A stretch of DNA of 64,000 nt from the NCBI GenBank assembly GCA_014549065.1, contig JACDOX010000143.1:572282-636281 (forward strand), read 5' to 3'. How positions within the stretch are numbered: the stretch's first letter is position 1; the number at the start of each line of letters is the position of its first letter. The notes under the pieces are model-generated. The model was not told the origin of the DNA and did no database searches. It was given only the letters and a program-made list of their open reading frames with translations. The translations under genes and the position numbers were made by a program. This DNA is from Cardinalis cardinalis. Its lineage: Eukaryota; Chordata; Aves; Passeriformes; Cardinalidae. Shown piece after piece: positions 14,301-26,600 of the stretch.

Positions 14301-16006
14301 AAAAGCAAGGCAAACTTAAAAGCTTCATCAGGCAAAATGGCAACTATGTCTTAAGTGATAGTAAAAGGTTTTGATGTGCGGTTTCAGTGGATTGGTCAGT
14401 GCAACCAGAAAGGTACAAGGCTTAGCAGGATTGCCTCACCACATTATACAAAAATCTGACAGGATGAATTATGTAGCCAGACTAATCCAAGATCTATGAA
14501 GTTGGTGGGTTTGGCATGATTCCCTCTTGATATTTTCATCATGATGCTTANCCAGAAAATCAGCCAAAAGAACACCGCTTTTGACAGTGCAGGTTACACA
14601 CCTGTGGCAGGAGGATGGCTGTCTATTTCCACAAAAAAAAAAAACCCTTGATCTCTTCCAGGTTCTTCCATGTGGTTCCCCTGATGTTATAATATGAGGC
14701 AAGAGAAAATTATTGAANCCCAAGTTTCTGGATTTGCTGTCTGCAGGCTCCCACAACAATAACACCCAGCACTCCCCAGATATTTGCTCACTTGATCACC
14801 TGCTGCTAAGCACTCAAAGCTGCTAAGCACTTCTCATCAGTCGTTCTCCAGAACATCCATAAATTTAATGGAACCAGCCCCAAAACTGTTTGGGGCTTAC
14901 AGCTGCCCATAACAAATTCAGANGCAGAGCATCAAGGTTTTGTATCCCCTCATCCTATGTATGTTGTGTTTAAGAAAATGGTGTACCAAAGTCACTTGCA
15001 GAACTGAAGCCTAGGTCCATGAGTATCTCACCTATCACCCAAACAACACAAAGTTCAAGAGTTTTTGGACTCTGGATCCTTGCATAGTATGTTCTCAGAG
15101 AAACTACCATTACGGAAATGTAAATTGCATCAGATAAAATGGTTTTCCCATTCAACACGCAGAAAAGGCCTGAAGGANCAAAACAAAAGCTTACTAAAGA
15201 GCATAAAGAAAATTAACAGGAATTCCTCTAGGCTGAATGTTAGAATACAGCCAAAACTATTGAAATGCCCGGAACCCAGGGAGCGCCCAAGTAGTTCACA
15301 AGTTCATTCAGGGTAGGGAAAGGGGGAAATGTGGTCAGATGCTTCTGTCAGTTTGAAGAATATCTGTGGGGCTTTGACAAACAAGATGAATGTTCTCATT
15401 CAAATGCACCACCAGTTATTTAACTTACTTCCCCTGAATGTCTGGACTTCAACTGCCTGAAAGACTGAAATATTTTGTCCCACGAGCGATTCTGGTTTAC
15501 TGATTTATTTGTATTCTGTGCTGACNCCTTCTCAAGGAAAGATTCCTGTTTTGAGCATCCACATCCATGCACAAAACAGGATTTCAAAGCATGCTTTCTT
15601 CAGAGCCCTTGCCATTAGNTACTTCTCCATGTCACCAGGCTGGTTTATCTTTTTTGTAGCGTTGTTGGTTCTCTTTGGGGAAGTTCTGAACTGTGGGCTT
15701 TGCTGAGGAGCAGCCAAAGCAAAACTTCCACTAGGCTGTCTCTCCTCTTTGATTTTAGCTGTTAAATATATAAGACATCTAAAAAGAACCTGAATTTTTT
15801 CCTTGAATTGATGTGTAATTCACTGTCTTGAACTGCCACAAAAACAATTGAATACAGAAAAGAACAGAAAGAATTATACAGAAAGTTTCAGAAAGAAACG
15901 TTTCTAACAAATGGTGTCTCATGGTAAGATTAAGCCCCTAACTTTTTAGGGTTATAAAATATTTCCATTCTAACCTAGNAGCAATTTTACTAACACAAGA
16001 TTGTGA

Positions 16007-16030
16007 AAAATGGAGATGCCTCTCCATTTT
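16007..16030. other. Perfect hairpin, 10-bp stem and 4-base loop
   Basis: AAAATGGAGA (16007-16016), loop TGCC, then the exact complement TCTCCATTTT (16021-16030). Two more base pairs are possible outside one mismatch. The stem is too short to argue for a microRNA precursor, so it is recorded only as a foldback. Confidence 0.5.
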
Positions 16031-17077
16031 GCAATGCATTCTTCTCTTAGGAGGGACTGTCCTGCATGGATCTAGATTCAAGGCTCATTTTTCAGTACCT
16101 ATCACATCACAGACCAGTGAATTCACTTGCAAAGACAGTCTGACAGAACAAGTCACACCATTAATCCACAACACANCCAATGATGGGACAGAAAACAGGC
16201 TCCCTGGCTTAACTTAGCCCTAAAGTTGGGCTTGGCACAAAAAATCCTCTGTTTTTAATCTCCACAGAGGAAAGCCGACACCATCTTTCACATGGGCTCA
16301 GTGTTGTGAGAGTTCTCTATTTATAAATGCCCAGAGTCACTTCAGGGATAGTGCTAAATAAAGCAGGCAGCAAAAATGTAAACTACCGGCTGATGTTTTG
16401 TTTTGCTCCATATAGCCACCAGGAAAAAGTGAAATGTTTCAGAATCCCCAGAGTACAAGTGGAAAAGAGTCTGCACTACAGCCCTGTCTTATTTTGGCTG
16501 TGCAATAAAATGAACCATTAACCATTCTCAGAGTGCANATCAGCACTCCTCAGCCAGTAGCTGTGTGACCTGCCATCAATTTCACCTCTGAACTTATTAT
16601 GATGTTCAGAATTTTCCAGGGAACCGAGAGAACAGGAAAAGCTCAGCTGGTATACCATTCCATTCACTGAGAAAAGCTNCTAGCTGAACTTATTTGCTGC
16701 AATTCCTAAAGTCTAAACTTTAGAAATATTACATTCTAGCTTTGATTGTAAAGGGAAAGTGCGAGGGATAAGAAATTCCCTTCCTTTCCATGTCACGTAT
16801 TAACTGCATCAAACCCAAAGCTCCAGTGGCTGTTATGATCCTGTCATGCAGCTTCCAAATTTTCTAGTTCTAGAGGTCTCCTTGCACTCTGGGCTCATTA
16901 CTTCCAGTTTCCTCCCCAACAAACAGGATCAGAATCTCCTCTCATTCCCAGTGACATTAGTCTGCAGCTACTTCATAGATCTCNGTGACGTTCTGACAAG
17001 CTCCTTCCACACTGACCAAGAACTAAAAATTCCCTCCTGTAAATGATGTGAAAACATAANTCACAGAGAAACAGAGC

Positions 17078-17149
17078 ATTAATTCTGGGTTCTGTTGAGG
17101 TCAATGGGAGTTCTGTCACTGGTTTCAGCAAAAGCAGGATTTGGTCCCC
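17078..17149 (+). repeat. Ancient LINE 3'-end relic (L3/CR1-type)
   Basis: The sequence has the order 'AATTCTGG... GTTGAGGTCAATGGGAG TTCTGTCACTGGTTTCAGC AAAAGCAGGATTTGGTCCCC'. This matches the well-known old amniote repeat tail in which GAAGTCAATGGGAGT is followed by a CCATTGACTTCAGTGG-like inverted block and then GCAGGATTTGGCCCC. The family assignment is from memory of these tails. The copy is heavily decayed, which fits an insertion before modern bird lineages split. A further similar phrase (TCCCAGTGAAGTCAG) follows at about 17163 and may belong to the same relic. Confidence 0.55.
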
Positions 17150-20059
17150 ACGTACTGAGTAATCCCAGTGAAGTCAGAATATATTCATTTGGCAGGAGAA
17201 CAAGCCAACCTCTGCTTGCAGCTACTGCTACACAANTCCTTCTATTTCAATGTTATCACACACTCCTTAATTCATTCTCAGGAAGTCTCCAACACAAGAT
17301 TTTTTTTTTGGAAGGTAGTGCTTGGTGATACCTTATGCTCATGACTGGAATACAGTAATACTTTCATCTATTTCAACATTGGATTCAGCTACTGTATTTT
17401 ATATGAGGAAGGAATAATAATTTTAACTAGCCATCCTCTCCCTTGCTCTTTTCAGATGTAAGTGTTTGAAACCTAAATGGAACTACTAATGTATTTAACA
17501 TAGTTCTGTGCTGTATCAGTCATGGCAATGCTGTCAGCAGCACAANGTGAGATCTAAGAGAGCTTTAGTGGTATTATGCTAATAGTTCTGCAGTTTTTAC
17601 ACAGAAAAAGATGTTATCCACAAAGAGTCATTTACTGGAGAAACTGACTCTCTTTCTTGAGCAAAACTCCCAAAATTGCTANGTTTATGTTCCATTTAAT
17701 GAACCTAGAAATTTATCTGGGCTCTGAAGTTTAACATCATTAACTTTTCTGATAAGGCAGCATTCTTCAGCTGTGCTGGGAAAAATATGTTAATGGATAA
17801 AATCATTTGGCTAAAAGTGCTCAACTAGCCACTAATTGATTATTCTGTCTCTCTAGAACAGCTCTTGTTCTATTTGTCAGCTGACCTTCTCCTGAAAGGA
17901 AACAAACCTTGAAGAAGCACTGCAAATTTAATTGTGCCATTTAGTGACTCCTGGCAAAATCCTAGTGGCAAATTGTTAATATCCCTGAGTTCTCAGTTTT
18001 AAGAGGTGCCCATAGCACAGCCTTAAATGATCTGTTAGCTACACAAATATTTATTTGAACACATTGCAAATTTAANGGTAGATAAGAAAACACTTTTTCC
18101 TTTTGTGTTCTGTTGGTGCCACCAGCTGCACTGTGATTTGCATCGTGCCCCTGAGGCCAGGAGCAGCATGATGAGAGCTCCCCCCTTGACACCACGTGCA
18201 GCACTTGATGTATTTATTTTAAAGAAAGAGACTGATTTCTGCAGCGAGGGCAAAATGGGTAGAATGAGAAGTGGAAACAGAGTCATCTGCTGCATTCAAG
18301 GATTGGTTCAATTACTCTGTGAAAAATTTGAGAGAGATTATGTAAAAACTGTCTTAATGCTCTATTCCATCTTTTTTCTTCTTGATATATTTAAATTTCA
18401 GAATAATACACTAATATCTCTAAAAGAGATGCAAAGACACCTTTACAAAGAGTTNAAAGTCATTCTTGTAGAACCCCAGTTTGCTAATATCCATCATTTT
18501 GGGATCCAAATCTCACTAGGCTCAAGACATCAAGTCCTGATTTAAGTTCAAGAACATCATACAAGAATATTGACTTTAATTCTCTGTATGCTGCAGTGGA
18601 CATAAAATGCAAAGATGTAATGCTAAGTAAGCCCAATTCCAAGCATGAGAATGTACCCACATATTGAAAAGGCCTAGAAGGTTTTGGTGTTTTCANTAAT
18701 GGGAAATGTCAATGAAAGAGGATAAAAACTTTGTTTGAAATGTCTTAATGGAGAAAATGCAAGTTGCATAGGCATTCAATTCAAGTTTGTCAAAATTCAT
18801 GCCTTTATGTGTTGAAGGGGAATTCTGAGGAGAAAAGAAAATATTGGAATGCTAGAAAGCAACAAAAATTATTAGATCAATATGCTGTCAAAGTTAATTC
18901 TGTCAAAAAANCCCAGTTCACTGCATGCTACAGTAGTTCTGTGGACAAAAGGACAAGCTTTGTAGTTTAGTGCTTTTCTGAGAAAAAATAAATGCTGTGT
19001 TTGATGATGATTAATACCTANCATATATTTGGCAGACTAATCTTAATCGTTTCTCCTCCAGCAGCTCAAAATCATCTCCCTCAGGGATGTGAATGTCAGC
19101 ACATTACCTAATGATAATCTGATAGCTGAATCTCCTGTTAAATAAAATCTGTAACATGACAACATGCCCACTTTTTAAATGTTTATGCATCTGTAAATGT
19201 TACAGGGGGCAGAACTCCAAGTAAGTCCAGCAAAAGGAGGAGCTAGAGAATGCTGTGTGATGAGTAGAAATAAAATGGACACAGAGTAGTGAATAATGGA
19301 ATTGAACAACGTGGGAGATTTGTCCTCATAAGCTGGTCCTTCCAAGAAACAGAGGAGGAGGGGGTTGAAAAATCAGTGAGGACGTCGGAAAATTCAACTT
19401 CCAAATGGTCTTGGATGCCTCTCAAGGGAAATAAGGAGCTGCAAATAGATGTGAGGACAAATGGCCACAAGTCTAAAGGACTTTTTTCCCCTTCAGGAAA
19501 TGATGGAATATTATTTTTGGGCAGCAGGCCAGAACAGTTCTTACCACAGCTAGCTCTAATCAGCTGAGGTATAGGGTTGGGAATGTAAATGCAGAAATGT
19601 CCAAAAAGTTAAAGAAAATTACCACAATAGGCAAGTGCAAGTCAGTCTCCTCTCCTGAATATCCAGGAATGAACAAGGGAAGATGGTCTTCTGCACCCCA
19701 CACTCACCAAGAACAACTGGTCGGGGGTGTGAAGGTCAGGGTCAACCCTGCTGCAGTGATCACAGGATGGAGGAGTTCAAGGTCCTGTGAGAAGGAAAGA
19801 AGGCAAAAAGCAGGAATCCAGATGAGCACACGATTTTCCTCCAGGATTTGCTTGAGAGAATCCCATGGTAGAGAGTTCTGGAGAGAAGGGAGACCTGGGA
19901 CTAACTCCTCCAAGCCTTAGTCTGTCCTGGCAGGGAACAATCAAGCANGGGTCCTGCATGGATCAACAAGAGGATCTTGCTAACTGCAACATGAAAATGA
20001 AACATGCAAGAGGTAGAAGCAGGAATGTGTGACTGAGATGGAATAAAGGCACTGTGTGA
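17150..20059. other. Non-coding stretch, no gene seen
   Basis: No frame here is convincing. The longest runs 146 codons at 18105-18545 (plus strand, one ambiguous codon) and shows no domain. A series of plus-strand frames from 19289 to 19920 (up to 107 codons) lies just upstream of the CR1 copy. That part is purine-rich and reads like decayed repeat or ORF remnant, but I could not match it to the CR1 reverse-transcriptase frame, so I do not extend the CR1 call into it. Confidence 0.55.
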
Positions 20060-20660
20060 GTGTGCAGGTATCAGGTGAGGAAAATCAAAATACCAAGATG
20101 AACATGGGGCAGCAAGGTACCCTTGCAGCAAAAATAAAAATCCAACAATACCCTGGGTTACACCAAGATAGTGAAGAGAAGTGATCCTTCCCTCCTGCTG
20201 AGGAGTGGTGAGGCCACCTCTGCTGTTCTGGGTTTACTGGCACAAGAGAGACATACTGAGTTCACCAAACTCCATGAAAAAATTGGAGCACCTGTCATAC
20301 AAAAAGGATGAGATAACTGGAACTGTTCAGCCTGGGAAAAAAGGATGTCTCAGGAGGAGATTGCCAATATGGGAGAATCTTACTCAATGGGAGAGAGCAA
20401 AGGAGACTGGTCTGAATCTCTCACACAGAAAATTCCATTTAAATATAAGGTAAAAGGTTTTACTGTAAGACAGATCATTCAGTGGTTGCCCAGAAAGGTT
20501 GTTGAGTCNCTTTCCTTGAAAACACTAAACTCTACTCGAGACAGCCCTGAGCAACATCCTGTGGCTGACCTTACCCTGAACAGAGAGGGTGGACTGCATN
20601 ATCTCTAGAAGAGCCTTCCAGCCTGACCTGTTCTGTCATTCTGTGAAGGTTTTTCTGTTC
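20060..20660 (+). mobile_element. CR1 LINE 3' end, decayed ORF2 C-terminus
   Basis: This is the last 600 or so bases of a chicken-repeat-1 (CR1) non-LTR retrotransposon, 5'-truncated as nearly all CR1 copies are. The signature phrases run in the right order: AACATGGGGCAGCA (20101-20114), GGTGAGGCCACCTCTG (20207-20222), TTGGAGCACCTGTCATA (20283-20299), TGTTCAGCCTGGGAAAA, TGGTTGCCCAGAAAGGTTGTTGAGTC, then the tail GAGCCTTCCAGCCTGACC and ATTCTGTGA (about 20638-20646). Translated in pieces, the residue string WLPRKVVE corresponds to the conserved WNRLPREVVE block of the CR1 ORF2 carboxy end. The frame is broken by indels and ambiguous bases, so the copy is inactive. It supports an avian or other sauropsid source. 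Confidence 0.88.
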
Positions 20661-23600
20661 TGTAATTCTGCTGTAGCAAAAGTTTAATTTTTTTTTTCCA
20701 AGTTTTGAATTCCTATTTACACAGGTACTGCAAAAGAGATAGAAACAGAGAAAATAAGCAGAAAAGTATGCACTAACCTGTTTGTCTTAAAAAGAAAAAA
20801 ACAAACCAGAAGGGATTTCTATGTAATAATGAAATGAAGCAGCACCCCTCTCTGAAGCAAATTTGGGTGATTTTTTAGCACACAATAAAAAAAGAGGGAG
20901 AAAAATCTAGAGTATTCAAAAATCTATCAAATCAAGAAACTCTCGAATGTAATTTCTGCAGACTGATCTATAAAATTCTGAAAATGAACCATGTCTTGTA
21001 CAAAGGGGTATAAACAGAGAGAGATTAGAAGGCAATGAGGCATCTCCAGTTGCTTAGAGTGCTCATGCTCAGGGGACAGATCCAAATGAATCTCAATGAA
21101 GGAGAGAAGCCAAGCTGCTGGAAGAGTGATGCACATCCTCTGGCACAAGAAGCACTCCACAGAAAGCACTTGCTTCTATTGCTGCCTGATGAGAATGGAC
21201 AATCAGAGCATCACTCAGCACACTGGGAACAGCCCCACGGCACCAATCATCACCAAGAAAATCCAAGCTCTTGTCACCATGCACAAAGGCATGGGGAGAG
21301 TTTGCAGAAAGATTTTATGTAGCTAAACAAAACGCGGCCTGATGCAACATTAATCAACCACTGAATGTCATCACCAAGGGAAAGAACAAAACCCAAAAAG
21401 AAAATGGGTTTCTTTGATTGTTTGGTTGGAGGGTATTCCTTTCTTCTTCCTTCTCTGTATTTATGGAGTAATTTTTCATACAACATCAGTTTGTCTTACA
21501 TTTTGCTTTCAAAGCATTGGGAAAAGATCTTTTTTCTATTCAGCTGTAATAATCCAGATCCTCCTACCAAAAACATTAAAGCAAAACAAAATTCCGATCA
21601 GAAGAGAAACTCTTTTTGATCTCCTTCCACAGCAGAACTCTTCAGATAAAATCTTAGTTCTATATACCATATTCAGGAAAATTCTATGAAGTGCAGCTAG
21701 ATACTGCTTGCTTATAGCTGAACAGATTTGGCTGTTATAAGTTTAATGTTTGGAAAACTACTTAAGAAATGCCTTTTAGAAGTTGTTGCTTTCAGAAACA
21801 AAAAGGTACTGATCCACCTACCTATAAAATCTAATATTAGAAAAGGTTTGGACAGTTTGAAGATGTTTCTTTGTCCTGAAATGGCTTAGGAAGTAAAAAA
21901 TGCTAAAACATTTCTTCAGAACAAACCCCAAAATGTTAAAGCTTCTCACAGAAATGTAGAGCACCTCACACTGGGAGAGGTCCAAGAGGACAGGATATTT
22001 GTCCAGATGGGAAGTTCTCCCATTTAAGGTTAGAGCATGAAGGTCATTAAAAATTACTATTCCATGGTACTTTGATGTTTCTCCCTCTTCCCAGAACTGA
22101 GAAANGTTCGGGAATACAAATAAATGAGTTTCTGTCAAATAAATTATTTAAACTTTTTGGCATCTCCTGGGCAGCTTTTGCCTGGAGTCCTCTGAAAAAA
22201 ANAATTCTTTTGGCTATTGGTTATCTATTTGTGAGATCAGGTAAAGCACAGAAAACAGAAGAAAGAGTGAAAAACTATGGACATTCCATTATTTTAGGAG
22301 CTTTCTAACATATTCATCGCTGTGGTATTCGTCTGGACCAGAAAAAGGAAAAAAGGAAAAATACAAAAACCAGCAGAGACCTCAGTGAAGGGAAAGAAAG
22401 CAGTGGTAGAACTCCTAATGAAAATAAGAGTTGCAGTATGGGTGGTTTAACCATGTATCTTCCATTACAATTCATTGAAAATTCTGTGGCAAAATCTTTT
22501 AGCTTTCACTTAAAACCTTCATTACTGAAAAATGTCTTTCCACAGTCATTCTTGTTTTCTCAATTATGCTTTGCAAAGCATCTAGCCCCAAGAATTTACA
22601 AAGGTATTTCTCTAGGCGTGAGAACAGACTTNGTTGTTAAACCACTACTGGATTTAGATATAAAGAAAAATGTTAGAATTTATTTTTCTTAAAATAGAAA
22701 TTTCTGTGTTTCAGTGTGCAACAAATATTTGTTCTTTCTCAGGTGCTGTAAATTTTCTGAATGAAACATGCAGTTTATTCAGACAGTCTTAAACAAGAGT
22801 GTCTTTCTTTAGAGAACCTCAGGCCCCCTTGAAAACCTGACTTCTCTGTGAATTAAACATTGGATTCATTTACCAAGCAGTGAACACGTGAACAACAAGG
22901 GGTGACAAGCCCTTTATCAGCATCCTGGTAAGTTTTGCAAATCAGGAATAATCTTGTAAACAACTTGACAAGAGGATCAGATACAATATAATTATTTTTG
23001 AGAAACACCTCAAAGTTTTCCTTTCATTCAAGGTAGGGCTTTGCTGCAGAATAAGACTCAGCTCTGATTACAGCCTAGTGCAGGGAAATCACTGAACTGA
23101 ACTGAGCTTTGAGAGCTCTCACCAAAGCAGCTCATTGATCTCAGCTGATCCCAAAGTAGACATCTAAGGCTCAAACTGGACACTCATGCAAAAGTTTTAG
23201 AACATTGGTTTTCTCTCTGCCTCACTGTGCAGAGATTAAAACATTTCTATATCAAATGATAACAGCTCTACAGGTAACTTGGAACAGCATTTTCNCCAGG
23301 TGTAGAATTGAATACAGCAAAAATGAAGTGACATTTTCTAAAGTACAAGATCAAAGAAACCTCTAGTGAGCCTCCATTGAAACTGCAAATGATTATTTTT
23401 GAGGACAGAAAATTATTAGACTGAAAAATTAGAGCAGTACATCAAAATCAAATTTAAGAAGACATTATTTTTGGTTTTGACATAAAAACAAGTTGCAGGA
23501 GCACTTGTGTAAATCTAAACCCAAAAAATGTCCCTCAGCTGCATCTAGAGAGCTTATTCCAAGTGATTAGCCTAGCAATACCCTTTCTACTTTCACAAAA

Positions 23601-26600
23601 CTCCTAAACTGGTGAATACATGGCACAGGCCACAGAAGCTTCCTGGAGATCTTCACACTGGAAAGAGGAGGGACTGAGAACACAAAACATGAGCAGATGC
23701 TGCCCTGGAGGAGGGAGGTTCTGTCTCCTGGATCTCAGCATGCCATGAAAAGGAAGAAAGGTTGTTGCTGCCTCTCCAAGCAGGATCTGCACCTCCCCAA
23801 GAGATGGGAGCAGTGAAGTTTCCCTATCCAACAACCTCTCCCTCAGAAAAGCAAAGAAAATGCCAAATTCTCTCCAAAAGCTGAGGGCTCAATCTACAAC
23901 AACAAACTGCTTCTCATGCCTTCCTGAGCCAGCTCTGGGCCTCTCTCCTGAGCAACTTCATGGCATGTTGCTGNGAGATTTGTGGAAAGCAAGGAGAGCC
24001 TTGCTGAATGCCTCCTTCCCCTGCAACTTAAGCCAGAAGGGAGCACAGAGCTGATTATTAATTGGGTGATGTGGTGAAAACACGTTTTAAACCTCTTCCA
24101 TAGGTACCATTTGGGAACTTATAGGGACAGAAAACCCCTCTGCTTTCCCACAGCAGGTCATGTCGTAGGTGAAGGGGAGTTTCCAAGGCTCTGAACAAGT
24201 CAGACAAGCAGTGAGGGACTATGAGGCTGTGCANGTGCCTCATACCCACTGTGCTCCTTCTCCCTTCAGAAAAAAATGCCTGTATTTTCACAGGCTGATG
24301 AATTCTAAGGAGTATGAGAGAAGGGAAAGGCNCAACAGTTTATCTCCCAAAATCTTGTTCTTTCCCAGTATTCAGGAGAGGGTTAGAGACAAGCACTGCA
24401 TTGATTCACTGTAGTTTTTACGCACATTATTCTTGATTGGAGGCATCAACAGTGAACAAAATGAATACGTAATTTATCAGAAAACCTCATTCTTCCTGTT
24501 ACACGCACTCAGAGAACAGCAGCACAACTATTAAATCTTCATCTGGACACGTGCACTGTTTTCCCAACCACAGCAGGAGATCAATTTGTGCCCTTAAAAA
24601 ACAAGTTACCTTCCTTATCTTAGCTTGAACATCCTACAGCATTATGAATGATCTTAATGACCCAGCTCTCTTTACACAGGGGTTCATGAATAGGAAAATC
24701 CTCTGATTAGAGCAGCTCTGNAGTTCCATGCACATTCATCTCTGGAGGCAGCTCCATCTCAGCTAATGGCCCTGCAGCAGGGCTCAGCTCTGCCTCACAC
24801 CATGCTCACAACCAACAATTAGATGATGAAGAGATGTGGTGAAGAGCAGATTCAGCCTTCTGGGGTGAAGCAGGGTGAGTGTCCTGTTACAGCTGCCAAG
24901 AGCCCTACACAGGGTAGCTGGAGGGAGAGCAGTGACNCTGGAACAAAGCAGCCCTGCTTGCACTGAGCCTGAACTCCCAGCCACTCTTTATTCCACATTT
25001 CCTCCTTAAGNAGCTCAGTGATTATTGCACACATCTTGCCAAGGCACTGCCAGCCTCAGAGAGGAGCATGCCAGGACCCCATCCAGAGTGGCATGAGGAC
25101 TCCTCTGGGCTGTGAGTCACAGCCTGCTCCTGGCANTTCTGCTGCCTCCTTGTCCCAGAACAACCCTTCTGGCTGATGGTACCATGCCNGCCCTGCCCGG
25201 TGCTGCAGCAAGTGAGAAAGAGCAGAGAGGATGTGGCAGATCCCCACCTGTGGCCAAAAGGTAAAGGTTTTGACATGGAAATAATTCAATTTTTAAGAGG
25301 TGACAAGGATAAGAACTGCCCCTCTGCCAGCAAGCTTCCAGGGAGCAGCTGTGGTGGGACAAAGCAGGATTTGACGTGGGCTACAGACACCTAAGGAGCA
25401 AAAAAGGAAGGCAAAAGTTCAGACTATCATTTTTGGTGAGAGCAGCTCCACAGTGAACCAGAGACAGAATGAACTTAGAGCAACCAAGAGAGGGCCATAA
25501 ACTCTCCCACAAAACAACAAAAATGGCCTTGCTGGGTATGGCAAGAAGCAAACCTAANTAGGAACACAATATTCTGTTACTGAGTGACAGAGAGAGCAAA
25601 GGCAGATGTCTGAGGATCAAGTGTTAGATCTTCCAGCAAATCTGGCAAGTTTGTTAAATGGATTGTTATGACTCTTGATTTTGGCAGCCAATTTTATCTG
25701 ATTTTTGTACTAAGCCAAAGACCTCCCAAGTGCAAAAGCTGAGCAAGAGATCAGATATGAAATGGTTTTCTTTCCCCAAACTAAACTTCAACACCAATCA
25801 GTTTTATATGTTCGACTTCCAAGTGCCAAAAAATTTTTAACACACCAGTAAGTCAGGGCTCCAACAGCAAACTCNGCTCTGAGTATTGAAATAGAGAGTT
25901 TCTTATGTGAAAAAGAACCCACTGTATACTGTGAATTGGGAAGCCTTCTCCTAAGCTAAGAAAAAACTTCTCCAAATGTCATTTCTATGGAATAATTATA
26001 TTACATTACTCTTCATTTATGTTATTGATAACAGCTACTTAACACTGTCAAAATGGAAAAAAAATTGAGTTATGATTCTCTGTGTCCAAATGAGGAAATA
26101 CAGAGACATGGATTTGTCATGTACCCAAAAAAGCAGCTGACCTGAAAGAGAAGAATTCTCATCTTTCTCTTCATTAAAAGCAAAGGCTTTTAACCTCTGG
26201 GAAACTGATGAACCATATCTAAAAAAAAAAATGTTATTAAAGTGGACACCAAATCTTTGGTAATAAAATCTGTCTCTGGGAAGAGCAGAGTAACTTGTTA
26301 TGAATTATTGTTTCCCTGCTTCTTTAGCATTATGCATCATGTGTGCAGAAGTGAGTTCTAATTCCACCNAAATTTTATCTGTTTGTATAAAAGGGATGGG
26401 GAGAAAATAGTATTACACATGCCTCAAAAATCTGAAACTGCCATGCCCAATAAATCACAGCATTTCTGAAATTGATTACTATTGTTCTAAACATATCCCC
26501 ATTCTCCTTTCTGTAATGAGAAATGTACTTGTACTTGGGGTTTTCATAGCTGAGCAAAAGCCCTGGGTGCATGTACAACTTCCCTCCTTATTTATTTATG

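Larger units (their letters stand above)
8437..17077. other. Long non-coding stretch, no gene seen
   Basis: About 8.6 kb with no frame above 100 codons and none recognisable. CpG is rare, with small exceptions near 13745-13756 and 15268-15288. A-runs (for example 14633-14644) and AT-rich patches are present, but I see no poly(A)-tailed pseudogene. A two-copy AT-rich duplication (11339-11376) and a perfect short hairpin (16007-16030) are listed separately. Confidence 0.65.

Noticed and set aside
18105..18545. 146-codon plus-strand frame
   Set aside because: Contains an ambiguous codon, has no domain, and changes character midway from mixed to AT-driven residues.
19289..19920. Extension of the CR1 element upstream as ORF2
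   Set aside because: I could not align any reverse-transcriptase motif there; only the part from about 20060 shows the CR1 order of phrases.
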